DNA from: Sympetrum striolatum
Lineage: Eukaryota > Arthropoda > Insecta > Odonata > Libellulidae
DNA length: 64,000 nt
Direction of reading: 5' to 3'
NCBI GenBank assembly: GCA_947579665.1
Contig: OX388348.1
Coordinates: 3,100,001 to 3,164,000 of the forward strand
The notes beneath the pieces were generated by a model. That model made no database searches. It had not been told where the DNA came from and was given only the letters and a program-made list of their open reading frames with translations. Below, piece after piece: positions 49,340 to 62,154 of this stretch (positions within the stretch are counted from its first letter, which is position 1; each line of letters opens with the position of its first letter). A program made the position numbers and the translations under genes.

Positions 49340-50960
49340 GCGATTGATTGGGATGGGGGTGTAATAGAATGGGTGTTGGAGGTTATAGAGGAAGGGAAGG
49401 TATTGGGTAAGGCAGAGGGAATACAATGTGGGAAGTGAGGGAACGGTTGGGGCAGAGGGTGGGAAGAGTTGGGTGATGTAGAGGGAAGGATGGGTGAGGT
49501 AGAGGGAGGGAAGGGGCGGAATAGAGTTAGTCTTGGGCGTTATATAAACAGCACAACAATATGCCCACTTAGTTTTTGGGCGTTATTGAATTACCAGCCC
49601 CATGACTTCAAATTCAACTCTTTCAATTTCTGTATCTTACACAATGAAAAAGTACTTTTTCATATTGGCTCTCTCCGGGAATTGAACCAAGAACCGCTTT
49701 CACCAAAGGCAAACGCGTTGTCCGCATCACTATCCGGGAGCCTTGGCCATTATAGAGGAAGGGAAGGTATTGGGTAAGGCAGAGGGAATGGGTGCTAAGG
49801 GTCTTGGTGGAGCAGTTGGTGGGAAGTTTGGGTGTGGTTTGGGCAGATTGTGGGATGGGAGTGGGTGATGTAGAGGGAAGGATGGTTGGGGTAGAGGGTG
49901 GGAAAGGAGTGGGTGAGGTAGAGGGAGAAATGGGAGTGGGTGGGGTAGAAGGTGGGAAGGGAGTGGGTGGGGTAGAGGGAGATATGGGGGTGGGTAAGTG
50001 GGTGGGTTAGAGGGAGGGATGGGAGTGGGTGGTGTAGAGGGAAGGATGGTTGGGGTAGAGGGTGGGAAAGGAGTGGGTGAGGTAGAGGGAGAAATGGGAG
50101 TGGGTGGGGTAGAAGGTGGGAAGGGAGTGGGTGGGGTAGAGGGAGATATGGGGGTGGGTAAGTGGGTGGGTTAGAGGGAGGGATGGGAGTGGGTGGTGTA
50201 GAGGGAAGGATGGTTGGGGTAGAGGGTGGGAAAGGAGTGGGTGAGGTAGAGGGAGAAATGGGAGTGGGTGGGGTAGAAGGTGGGAAGGGAGTGGGTGGGG
50301 TAGAGGGAGATATGGGGGTGGGTAAGTGGGTGGGTTAGAGGGAGGGATGGGAGTGGGTGGTGTAGAGGGTGGGAAGGGAGTGGGTGGGGCAGAGGGGGGA
50401 AGGGAGTGGGTGGGGTAGAGGGAGGGATGGGAGCTGGTGGTGTAGAGGGTGGGAAGGGAGAGGGTGGGGTAGAGGGTGGGAAGGGAGCGGGCGGGGTAGA
50501 GGGTGGGAAGGGAGTGTTTCGGGTAGAGGGTGGGAAGGGAGCGAGTTGGGTACAGGGTGGGGTAGAGGGTAGGAATGGAGTGGGTTGGGTAGAGGGTGGT
50601 ATGGGGATGGGTAGGTGGGTGGGTTAGAGGGAGGGATGGGAGTGGGTGGTGCAGAGGGTGGGAAGGGAGTGGGTGGGGCAGAGGGGGGAAGGGAGTGGGT
50701 GGGGTAGAGGGCTGAATGGGAGTGGGTGGGGTAGAGGGTGGAAAGAGAGCGGGTGTGGTAGAGGGTTGGTTGGAAAGGCGTGGATGAGGTTGAAGGAAGG
50801 TAGTATGTGTGGTAGAGGGAGTGAAGAGAGTGGATGAGGTAACGGGAGAGATAGAGTGTGTGAGGAAAGGGTAGGAAAAGAGTGTAAGTGGTACTGCGAG
50901 GGATGTGAGTAGCTGGGGTAGAGGGTTTGGGTGGTATGGGAGTGGTAAGGAAGGGAGTTG
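49340..50960. repeat. G-rich, strand-asymmetric minisatellite with 164-bp higher-order unit
   Basis: The plus strand is almost entirely purine plus T, with units like GTGGGTGGGGTAGAGGGTGG of about 20-30 bp. A 164-bp higher-order unit occurs about three times: GATGGTTGGGGTAGAGGG begins at 49881, 50045 and 50209. Runs of three or four G recur every few bases, so the G strand could form quadruplexes. The minus strand shows long Pro/Thr/His/Ser/Leu-rich reading frames that are by-products of the repeat. A SINE interrupts it at about 49530-49742. Confidence 0.95.
49530..49742 (-). mobile_element. tRNA-derived SINE inserted in the minisatellite
   Basis: The minus-strand head begins at 49742 with GGCTCCCGGATAGTGATGCG (A-box-like TAGTGATGCGG) and contains the exact B box GGTTCAATTCC, ending in GAGAGCC at 49667. 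The head is 76 nt, tRNA-sized. The acceptor and T-stem pairings are imperfect, so it is tRNA-derived rather than a working tRNA. An unrelated body continues to about 49530. The flanking DNA on both sides is minisatellite. Confidence 0.65.
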
Positions 50961-51211
50961 GTGAGGTATACAGGAGGATTGGTTTTCGTATACATAATTT
51001 TCAAATCTGAGATTCATCAAAGCAGTTTTCTTTGTCCTCTGTAACTTCCGTGATGCATCCAAAAACGGCAAAGAATCCAAGTAGTTTCTATTTCAGCACA
51101 CTACATATTTTAGGAGATTGTATGAATGAGTAATACTTTATCGATATTCAATAATAATATGAAAGTTGAGCTGGAATGGTAATGTTAATCATTGTATATG
51201 AAATTGATATA

Positions 51212-51280
51212 CAGTAGAACTCCAATTATCCGAATCAATTGGGACCGGACCCCATTCGGACAATAAAAAATTCGGATAAT
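51212..51280. mobile_element. Pogo/Tigger-type terminal sequence (single end)
   Basis: CAGTAGAACTCCAATTATCC is the characteristic start of Tigger/pogo elements. It is followed by the usual subterminal inverted repeat: ATTATCCGAAT (51225-51235) and ATTCGGATAAT (51270-51280). I did not find the opposite end in the following few kilobases, and the protein remnants to the right belong to other superfamilies. Confidence 0.7.
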
Positions 51281-51937
51281 CAATTAACTTCTGTATGTGC
51301 ATTGAAAACGGGTGAAAAAAACTACGTATATAGTATTAAAAGAGCTACGTATTAATTTAAAAAATGATATCACTTTGGCATGTCTAATCGTTTTCTACCG
51401 TTATGCTTACCACGTTTGCGAATTTAGAACTACGATATGAGATGGTGTCCTAAAGCGATTCGGGCAGTACTGTAGTTAATATACAATTCAAGAAAAGAAA
51501 TATATAATCAAGCAAAGATTTTATAAACATTAGAAAAAATACAGATAAGATACACAAAATATGAGAACAATGAAGTAGAAAAATTTAAAGATTGGTATAA
51601 GAGTATTAAAATCATGATAATTTAGTCCAACAGTTAATGGCTCCATCGCATTTCCGTCCATCTGTGATCGGCGAATTGGCTGTAGAATAAGGAAGAAAAT
51701 TTGTATTTAAATTAATTGTAGTACGCAGAGAATGTTGAAAATTTCGGATTATTTTACTAGTTTCACAAAAAATGGACGTGAACTCACACCTAAATCCAAA
51801 GATTTTAACGTTGATGGTTAAGACGGATATACCACCCCACGAAGACACTCTGCTACAGTCTTACAATCTCCTCGACGATCAACAAACAAGTTGCGAAGGC
51901 CTTCCTGTAGCTGCACATAGCGTTAACGTGCTTGTCT

Positions 51938-52375
51938 TTAAGGGAGGTTGCCAACAGCATCCTGTTGGATCACGGCACTGACTGTGGCTTCCTCGCGTTG
52001 AAACCATTCTATCGTTCTCCATACAGATGGATAGTAGTGACCGACGAGACCATGGAATTTATTATTCCACCCCTCGCATATGTTGTTGGTCCGGGGATTG
52101 TTCCTCATTGTTGCCTCATGCACATTCCATAGGTTGGGTGAAAACGTTTGAGGAATGCGACGTATTCTCAGAGTTAGTTGGGCATCTCAGGACCTTGCCT
52201 CTGTATCATCCGATAGGAGCCAATAACATACGTACTGTCGAAGAAGCAACTCCTTGGCTTCCGGAAGATGATCAGGAGCCACCGTTTTGAGGTATTCCAT
52301 ACCCTGTGCTACATTCTCTTCCGCGTTCCGCAGGTTATTATTTAGAAAATTAGATTTTGCCCACGATAATTTCAT
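51938..52375 (-). pseudogene. MULE-type transposase, C-terminal remnant
   Basis: Minus-strand pieces in order are NVAQGMEYLKTVAPDHLPEA, then in another frame PRTNNICEGWNNKFHGLVGH and PSVWRTIEWFQREEATVSAV. The RTNN-EGWNN block is a hallmark of MULE-superfamily transposases in arthropods. A stop near 52187 and a frame change break it, and the catalytic MULE domain proper is absent. Confidence 0.75.
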
Positions 52376-52891
52376 TATTCATAATGTGTTTATATTTTTA
52401 ATAAACAATTTAATATAATCGAGCTTTTAATTCTCAGTTTTTATAAAAAATTCAACGGTTTAATTTACTATTTGCGCAAGTGAAACAGTATTAACAGGGA
52501 CACGATCTCTTAATCCTCTTACGGGTAGGGTAGCAAAACAGACCCTGTTCCAGAAATATTTCTGCTGCAACCATTTATTTATTTACATTTATTTACGTAC
52601 CTATGAGCAAGAATGACACTTTCTGCGAAAGTTATGCGGCTATCTGTCCGAGCATCTGACATATTTTGCCCATTTTCATTCCATCGTGGCCGCGTAAAAC
52701 TTACTGCCCACTTGAATTGTTTCCCCACACCCTCATCTTTGCATTTTGGAGCATAAAACAGGCGGAACTTTTTCCGGCGGTGTTTTTTCCGCGTGGCACT
52801 CTTTCCGGCGGAACTTTTCCTGCGTAACTTTTACCGGCGCATGCTCATGGACTACGCTTAAAAATCCTGGTTAGAATTCTTTTACAAAATT

Positions 52892-53647
52892 ATGCCTCAT
52901 GTTGAAATTTTGTATAATCAATTGCAGAAGCGAACAACGTCAGATCCGGCGTCAATTAAAAGTGCCACACTGTCCTTCGAGAATAGAGTATTAAAAATAA
53001 GAGATAATGTGGACACCATCGCTATCGAAGGAGAGAGGAAGAAGAGGAAATGTGATGAAATTCATGTGTCAAGGAACGCAGCTGCCAAAGAAGTGTGTGA
53101 CATCATTATTAACCACGCTAAAGAAAGATTTGATTTTTCGAACCATTAGCTAGCTTCCTATTTATTCGAGCACAAACAATTTCCCTCATTCAAAAAGTAA
53201 TTTCCAGAAAAAATTCTCATAGATGTTGCAGATTCCTATCCTTTTTTTGAACAAAAAAGAATTAAAAACGGAGCTGCAGATTATCTATTCAAGGGATGAT
53301 ATCAAGGAAGAAACAAATGTGACTGACGTTATAGGTTTTTCAATTGAAAACAATTTAAATGAATCTTTCGGTGAAGTTATAAAACTATGAAAGTTAGTTG
53401 CCACGATTCCAATGACAACCTCCGAAGCAGGAAGATGTTTTTCTGCTTTCAAAAGAATTCAGACATTCCTAAAGAGTACAATGGATGGAGATTATCTGAA
53501 CTTGCAATGCTGTCCATCGAAAACGAGATGATCAATCAGATGGGAGACTTCAATGAAAAAGTGACAAATTCGCGGCCAAAAAGGAGAGAAGGATGGATTC
53601 CTTGTACATTCAGCGACAGTCCTGCCAATTACTTCAACCCTGAATAA
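52892..53647 (+). pseudogene. hAT transposase C-terminal remnant (ZMYM1-like)
   Basis: The first part reads MPHVEILYNQLQKRTTSDPA and ends in a stop at 53147-53149. The second part (about 53375-53647) contains the hAT dimerisation-region signature in two frames: KLVATIPMTTSEAGRCFSAF in one, then GWRLSELAMLSIENEMINQM in another. Stops and frameshifts separate the parts, so it is dead. It resembles the arthropod ZMYM1-like or 52-kDa-repressor-like hAT proteins. The upstream 52740-52850 has repeated TTTCCGGCGG motifs that could be subterminal. Confidence 0.8.
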
Positions 53648-53724
53648 AACAATTTAAGTTAATTGTAAAATTCACAGTCTCAGGCGTCGTTTTGTGGAAA
53701 AAAAATGGCGATTACTCGCTGAAA

Positions 53725-55971
53725 CCTGGGCGTCAATTTTGTAATAATTCCATTACGAGCGGAATGGAATTTCCGAAATTCCGCCACCAGGCAATATTCC
53801 GAATGGGATGGAGTTTGTGGAATTTTACGAATTTGTAAGCTATTTTCGAGTACGAGCGGGAGGAGTAATTCCGCTCGGAAGGATATCGCTTAGTTTCTTC
53901 AGTTTTTCCACTTCGCTGTCTTGCTTGACTAATTTCTCATCCATGCGCATGCGCATTGACGAGAATTGGTAGTCTGCTAGCTCTTAGTTCGTTTATTTAG
54001 ATTTCTTTAACATCGTAATATAATCAAGGGGAGACAATGACAGCTAATAATTTCATGCAGGATTATTCATAAATGCACATAGAAGCAATTTAGCGTATAA
54101 CCAGTGAATGGGTTTCACTTCAATAATTTATGGCGATGATTGAATCTTTCATGTGCGATTGTATATATGGATATTTTCCATGTTTCATGCATAAGAAAAG
54201 GCATTATTGGGTGAACTTGAGTACCATGATAATTGTTGGTAATATTGTGAAACGAGGAGGGTATACTTCCCTTTATAATGACAAAATACTTTCGGAGACT
54301 GAATGAATATAGTTTCAAAGTGTAGCCCATGTTGCACTTTCGATAACATGTCGTTTTTGGAGTTACTTTGTTCGTATTTTGACAAAGACATAGAAAGAAA
54401 CTTATAGAAAGTCTATAACGCATTACATCCAGTTATTGTGTAGTCAATAGCTATACTTCACTCATTGCAAAATGAGGAACTTGAGACTTTTCGGTTAAAT
54501 TTTTCATTTTGCAGGGCAAAATACAGCTTTTCCATCTTTTTTATGAATGAGCAGACTGCAATATTGTTTTAGTTATTTGTGTCATTTATGAATATTGTAG
54601 AGTAATTTTGCGAATGCAGAAATATATGTATTTACTTTATTGTAAACATGTTTACTATATGTTTATTAAGGATAGCTCTTAGCAGATAGTTTGATTCTGC
54701 AACCAATTATTATGTTGCTGTTTCATCTTGCAGAACTTACTTCGGTGGATTTTAGTATTGCAGCATGGCATTAAATACATCAATTCATCATATCAATTAA
54801 TAATACTGATTCAATTTATTTCACTGTAAAACCTATGCACCAAAAAGAAGTTTCATGTAAGTACCCTTAACCGATAACGCAATAGATGCGAATTTGCAGT
54901 CAATGCAAGGCGGGTTCTCCAATTTAGTGTGAATTTCTGTATCAGTTTGGTATAGTTTATAACATGGCAGCGTAAGTATTGATGAAAAAGTATTGAAAAG
55001 AACGAGTTATGTAGCATTCAGCGAGTGGATCTCTTTACATGATGTAATTAGATCGTTTGGTCCCTTGCATCGTTAAGAAAACCTTTCATCGAGAATGTGT
55101 ATTATGTTATTTGTTTTTATTTAATGGGCATATTTTTAGTAATAGAATAATTGTGTATTTGAAATGTATTGTTGATTATGAATTTAGTCCCTACCGTTGG
55201 ATTTCTAATACGATTAATATGAGTTCTTTGTATTTGCAATTGAAACTTCTCTTTGAGGTTTATTTCTCTTCCTTTATATAACTATTTCGTCTGAAAGCCT
55301 TGGAAATTATAAAAGATGCTATTTCCTCCTACTACAATGTAATTTGAATATATCTAAGTCGTAATTTCGAGATTTATAAACAATCCTATAACTTTTCCCC
55401 ACAAATTTATTTGGAAACCACACAGGGCATTTCATTCATTCCGTTATGAAAGTTCTCTTTTTGTTCATTGAGTCATCCAGTTTCTTTAGGTATGATATTA
55501 AAGTTAAAATTGCTAAAACTTATTGGTTAGGGTATACACAAAAATAGGCAGCACATCTTCTTTGAGGGCTTGTTAGCATTGAATGACTTATAGTGTAATT
55601 CATTAATTGAAGTGACATATTCTAGTAATTTGATAAGTCACGGGTTTTTGTTTGCTATTTTAAATATAACATATATCTAATGAATAACTGCAATAATAAA
55701 TCAGTCAGGTAACTATTATTCTTAGAATCCAACCAATTTCAACTCTCTCTCCCCACACCTGCATGATTTTTGTTTACTAAAAATTCCACCTACTTTTTGT
55801 AGGCGGAAGAAATTTTACCCGCCTGCGGAATTTAATTCCGGCGGAAACCGGAATTATGGGTTAAAAAATCGCTATCACAATTCCACTCGAAGAAAGCGCC
55901 ATGATGACGTATAATTCCGAAGAAAACAGAATTCCATTCGGGTCGGAATTATTACAAAATTGACGCCCTGG
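53725..55971. mobile_element. 2.25 kb non-coding element with ~27-bp terminal inverted repeats
   Basis: The left end (53725-53751) starts CCTGGGCGTCAATTTTGTAA. The right end (55945-55971), read on the minus strand, starts CCAGGGCGTCAATTTTGTAA. The 27-bp arms match at 26 positions, and similarity continues with GAATGGAATT inside. Subterminal regions are full of GGAATT/AATTCC motifs. No open frame resembles a transposase, and no target duplication was apparent, so the superfamily is undecided. Confidence 0.8.
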
Positions 55972-58900
55972 TCGTGTTTTTTAAAATAAACCTGTGGAAA
56001 AAGTAGAAACCTTCCTCATTTCTACATTAAGTTAATAGATTTATTTCCTTATATTTGATAATTCAACAAATTAATGCAACTTAGTAAAAGGTATTTTGGC
56101 CTTTAAAAATACATACGAAGAAATGTGAAGCGAAAATAAAAAAACTCAAATTTTTGTGGATGTGGGGATTTTGTACAATATTTATTTTCATATTTCTACT
56201 GCTTATATCCGAGGTTGTTGTTAATTATCCTACGTCCATGTAAGCAGAGGCAATTTCCCAGTATGGGCCACAATATTCAACCATATTCGCAGTCACTTAA
56301 AAAATATGGCTTTTGAAGTGAACCCCGTTTTTTAATCACTTGCTGCCACTATAAAAAAATAGTCATCTGCTTCTCTTGGAGGAGTTATAAGAGATCTTCC
56401 AAATTTGTATTCAATAATACATTAATCAACTGATATCAAGATATGGTGCTGCCTAATTTTAGTTAACAATTTCATGTTGTTTTCCATTAATCATTAGAAG
56501 GAAAACACCCATTCTGAATGCAGTATTGATTCACAAATAATTTGCACTCGGAATGAAAAATTAGTGTGTTGGGTCAGCATGCCTCATTATGTCTGAGAGA
56601 CATGGAGGAAAATATGCTGTTATGCATGGAACTATACTATTTGCATGCATAATAAAAAACTAAATATAGACATTCTTTGTATTTACACCAACTGCAATAT
56701 CTTATTGAGCATCCCCAACATTTTTGGGTCCATCTTTAATGTTATAATAAGCTAAATTTGTAAGCAACCCATTTTGAAAACTGCTAAAATAAAAACTTCT
56801 GATCGCCATTAATATACGTCTAAATTGACATTAAAAACATTTATAATGATTGTCTATTATACTTAGCATTATATTTATCTCATATAGGCAATTATTTCAA
56901 TGAGCCATGATTGACTTGACAATTTACTTCAAATAATAAAGGGCCATAAATTATAAATGTTTTAATTGTTTATAAGAGAAAATCATTTCATCATCACAGC
57001 TTTTATTTACGAACGATTTAGAACTTCATTGGTTCAATCCTCGAAAGATCAGACTATTGCCATCTGACTCATTGAATTTCATAGAAAATTTAGTTTAGAA
57101 ACTAATTAAAATAGTAGCTAACTAGCAGCAAGCATTAGTTTTTCTTTGAACCAATTGAAAGCATCAGCAAATGAATTTTTTCAATGTCAAAGCTGCATTC
57201 AATCAAGACAATAGTTTAAGAAATGAGATTCAAATTGTTATTTGCACTTCATTGAGTCAAACTTAAGGAAAATAATCATTTGTTACAGCCTCTTATTATT
57301 GAGACATTGACAGGATTTTTAAGAGAGATTTATGCTACTATCTAAAACCACAGCTATTACAATCTTTAAACAAATTCAGGAGTCATACATCAATTACCAG
57401 AAGCTAATCAACACTGAAAATACTTACGTAATTTCCAAACAAGGCAATGAAATCCAAGAACTAAACAAGCTTAAACTCGAATTAACACTTCATGGACCAG
57501 TTAATTTTTATTATAAATTTTAACACTACAGTCAATAATTTCCCCACACTCAACTGCCACCATTTATGATGATTATCACGATAATATTAAAATACAGTGT
57601 CAAAGCAACTATTTTACATGAGGAAGTTGACTGAGTATCTACAAGGTTGATGAGTAACTCTTATATAAAGGCATTTTTATGTGCTAAACATGACCAACAC
57701 ATCAGGAAATCAATAAATTACATATATATTTTATCCCACAGTAAAATGTGCTCAACAGATTCAGAACACTATTAATTAAGTCAAAAAAGAACACTTCTCA
57801 TAAATGTAGAATCTTTTCAGAGATAAACTTTTGAGTCCTCCTGTGCTTTACCAAGAAGTACTCGCGCAGAAAAATCAAAATATCTTCCACGAGAAATAGC
57901 CTTTTCATAATGCAACTAGTGCATTCTTTCCTTTGCACAAGCCTTACATAAGTTTTCAAACACCCTTTCTTTGTTTAAAAACATTAAAAGAACTTTTCTC
58001 CACCAACCTAAACATACACAACACAGGCTAAGCAATCTGGTTTCTCAGAATTCCTTTTTAACTTCTTTACATACACTTTCTCATGCTAATCACTTTGTTC
58101 ACTAGTTCTCTCAACAATGTAAACTTCGCCAAGGAAAATTGATTTATACTGTAAGTACAGAAAGAGGGATCCAACTTAATGCACTGCTCGTTTAGTGATT
58201 TTCTCTTTTTTTTCAAATTATCTTATTTTACCTTTCAGCAAAGTAAGCTTTTATCGAAGGGAGGAGAGCATAGATAAGTACACGAGTGGCGCTTCAGTTC
58301 AAAACACCACCTTTAGTAAAAATCAATGGCAAATAGGTTCCGTGATGGACACACTTCCCATTCCTTGAAATCACTCAAGTATTTACACTTTCCAATTTGT
58401 TATGAACATTGCATTGTTGTGTTTGATTGTTGTTAGAACCAAACTGCTAAAACTTAGGGATGTGGGAGAGCATTTTGCATTCAGATTCACTTTTAGTCAC
58501 CAGTTTGCAATATCTGCACAATGACTTTCATTCACACAAGGAAGTTTATTACATTCATTCTTGCCTCCAGAGTTGCCCAATTGCCAACATTCCATCACAA
58601 AGATTTCTTTCCTTCTTGTCTCAGAACTTTTATGTTATTCTTAAGGACACACACTGCTTTCTCAAGATCTCCTTCTTAGCTTTCGAGTCACAAGTGAGTT
58701 TGAAGGTATGTTCGCTTACAGGCAACTTTAAATTGCAATAATTTTGGTAAGAAAAAGTGAGTTTTGTGTTAAAGAAAGAAGCTCGACAAGTGGCTTGGGA
58801 TAAAATGATAGTCCATGGGGAGAGAGGTGTTTAAATATTCAATATTTATTTAAAAATTAGAATTTCTACATAGAATCTGCTGGATAATTTTTGTGAAGTT

Positions 58901-61660
58901 CGATGCTGCAATTCTGCCAACACAGCGGTCAATTCGAAAACTTTGTGGAAATCCCAGTTCTAATTTAATTTACCAAGAGAGAAAGGGAATACAAAAAATT
59001 ATTGCTTGATGATAATGTTCAAGAAAAATATTACAGCCATATTTAAAAGTTTTGTACTTTAACTGGAGACTCAACATGAAAAGGTAAATAATTTTTGGAA
59101 ATTTAATCTTGCTTTGCCAAATAATAACAAACCTTTACCACTGGCATACTTAAATATTATTCTTCAAGTTTGAAACTATTATTTCTCTCCCAAACACCAG
59201 AGCACCTTTTTTCTGCACAGAATGAAATAGTTTTTAAGAAACTGTCATAGGAAAAAGAGCTAAAAATAGCAGAAGAGCAATTTAGAGAAGACAGAACTTT
59301 TCAGTGAATTATAATCTGGTCAGCATTAAAAGTTAATTTAGCTTCTATTAAGTGCCAAGAACAAATGTAAGAGAAGTATCCAGCAGTGTAGGGATTTCTT
59401 TTCATTAAAAACTAAAGCATTTGAAAGAAATCAAAGTTGAGTTTGTTTAAAAATTTTAATTCCAATTAAGGTCAGAAAAAATCCCAACATAGGTTTATAA
59501 GCAAACTTTTAACAACCTCTTGCTAATGGAAAGATATAACGAGAAGTTGTTAGGAAGAAGCCAGAGAAGTCTTAGAAATACATGTGGAAATCATTCATCT
59601 CATAAAGCAGTGATGACATTTTTTCTGAACACCAACTTAAATTTAAATTCGAGTACCCTAGAGAACAGAATTAAGGTGCAGCTACAATACTGTTGCTCTT
59701 ATACTTCATTCATTTCCTCACAATTACTTTATATACCACCTCTCTGAATAAGTAATTTAGCCTTCCCTAAGAATTTAACTATTCAGGTAAATTTCCCATG
59801 GAACATGTTCTGTGAAAACAGCTCTAACTTGCCCATCCTGAATTGCATAAATAAGATCACATTTTCAGTTAATTACTCGACAGTTTGCTGTTATCTTTTT
59901 TATTAACCTCCACTTCGCTATATAATCAAAATTAGGCTATTGATTCTATCTACATGCATCAAACACACCACAAGCCATATAATTTCGTATGTTACTACTT
60001 CAAGTGCCATTTCTCTTCCCAAGCCCCATCCTGGAACATTATGAATTCTGAGAGCAGTGGTGCTAACGGTCAACTTGACTAACAGGGAACCAAAACCTTT
60101 AAAACATTTACACCATCGATAGGCACGCGAGAGTCATCCAGACTTCCTCAATCATCCACATTCACACACTCACCAGGTGTACATACAAAAAGAATGCCTT
60201 GTAAAGCACAATTTTTCAACAGGCATTTTGAAACAAATTCATGCAATCACAGTCCTGTGGGACATAACATTTTTTATACCACCTAAAATTTTTATCCTGG
60301 AACATTCCAAGTATAAGGTGAATTCATTAGTGGACGAAAAAAAAAAAACAATTCATTTTTTCAAAGAAACACTGAGCCTTTTTCAAGTCCCATACTCAGA
60401 AAAGAGAAATAAAAAAAATAGAGTAATGAGACATGTATAAAGCAACTGAGATGCAACTGGGAGGCATAAGCCTCTCCTTTCATAACCTTTCAATTGAGTG
60501 TCTTTTATTTTTAGGAAAATCCAGTCCCTTTTTTCCTTTCCGACAGCAAAACCGTTTCCCTTCTCCAATATCATCATCACATCACTTTAATAGTTCTCTC
60601 ACACAGGCTCCAATAGGCACTGTCTCTCGAATAAACTTTGGACAACAATCCAAATATTTCACACAAAAATCCAGCTTAAATCACACAAGAGAAGAGTCTG
60701 GATAGACTTAAAAAGTCAACGACTTTTAAATAGGTTTTCCCACCTCATCAGAAGGGGTAAAAAATAAAGGCCAGGGTTTGAATGGAGGAAATGAAAAAGG
60801 GTGCAACATAGAGAAATCCCACGGAGTAGCACGAAGATTCTCTACAGAACCACAGGAGTAAAAAACATTGATAAAAAGAATGGTCAGAATACGTTGGAAG
60901 AAACAAAGACAAAAAAGACATTGCTTGCTGGGAATGGAAAAGTCTGCGTCCAGTTACTTAAAAAAAAAAAATCTGGCAAGGAACAAAAATGAACGAACCC
61001 AAAATATTGCAAGAGTTATGATCTCAACATATAGACAATGATGAATTTTTCAAAGCTTAAGGATACCCTTTTTTACAACACCCAACAATTTCAAATCTCG
61101 CGAAGAAACAAAAGAAAAACAATGACAATGATCGTAAACACCCATACCGAGAATGTAGCTGAGGAGATAAAACAAAGAGAGACACCCAAAAAAGAAAAAT
61201 TCCGAAAAATAATCTATGCAAAATTTTTCCTTTTCTAAACCTTTACGCAAGTTTACACGAGTGTTTCAATGAGATATCACGTCACCACTTATTCGTTTTG
61301 ATTATTCCAAACACATCGCCTTTTCTCTTGTATCATTCCTCTTGCAACGGCTTTAGGTCAAGTGTTTATTTACTCGTTATTCGACTGGACTTTATATTGT
61401 TAGAAGGAAAGATCTTAGCACACGCGAGAGAGGGAAAATGACCATGAGATAGGCAAAACCATCTCCACAGACTACCTCCTGGGTAATCAGTCAGGATGAC
61501 GACTTGGACTCTCCCATGCCCTAGCGCCAACATCCCTCGCTTCCTCCTCCTCCTCTGCTTCCTCAAGAGTGCTGTCCCCCTCGGACCCGGGAGGGGGCAA
61601 GAAGAATGGAGCGAGGGGAAATGGACCGCTGCCACTACTGCAGCAGTGCGGGGGCCCAAG
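55972..61660. other. AT-rich sequence; right part probably the PAR-1/MARK 3'UTR
   Basis: No coding match was found. Because the PAR-1 stop codon is at 61661-61663 on the minus strand, the adjacent sequence to the left must hold its 3'UTR, whose length is unknown. A long plus-strand frame (61496-61820) and its minus-strand partner are overlaps of the KA1 exon and are not separate genes. Confidence 0.45.
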
Positions 61661-61912
<252 letters not shown>

Positions 61913-62154
61913 TCAGGGCTTTAATCGCAATTGACTGGGGTAACAGCATTTAAGAGGAATAGATCACAACAAAGCAACCATTTCCTTTTCCAAACAAAAA
62001 CCAATTTTTCTTTTTTTACAAAAAATGAGAGCTACATATTTGCTGAGTATGTGTGCAAAAGGATATTCCGATACGAAACATATTTATCGAATTGGAGCGT
62101 TTCGAACGCACCTACCTCACCCGCGCTTAGGTTCGCTCGGGTTCACCGCTCCAC

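Noticed and set aside
49667..49742. Possible functional tRNA gene on the minus strand
   Set aside because: Size and B box fit, but acceptor and T-stem pairings have mismatches and an unrelated body follows, as in a SINE.
50007..51080. Long minus-strand reading frame of 357 codons rich in Pro, Thr, His, Ser and Leu
   Set aside because: It is a by-product of the C-rich strand of the minisatellite; several frames are open because the repeat lacks stop codons. No domain or splice context supports a protein.
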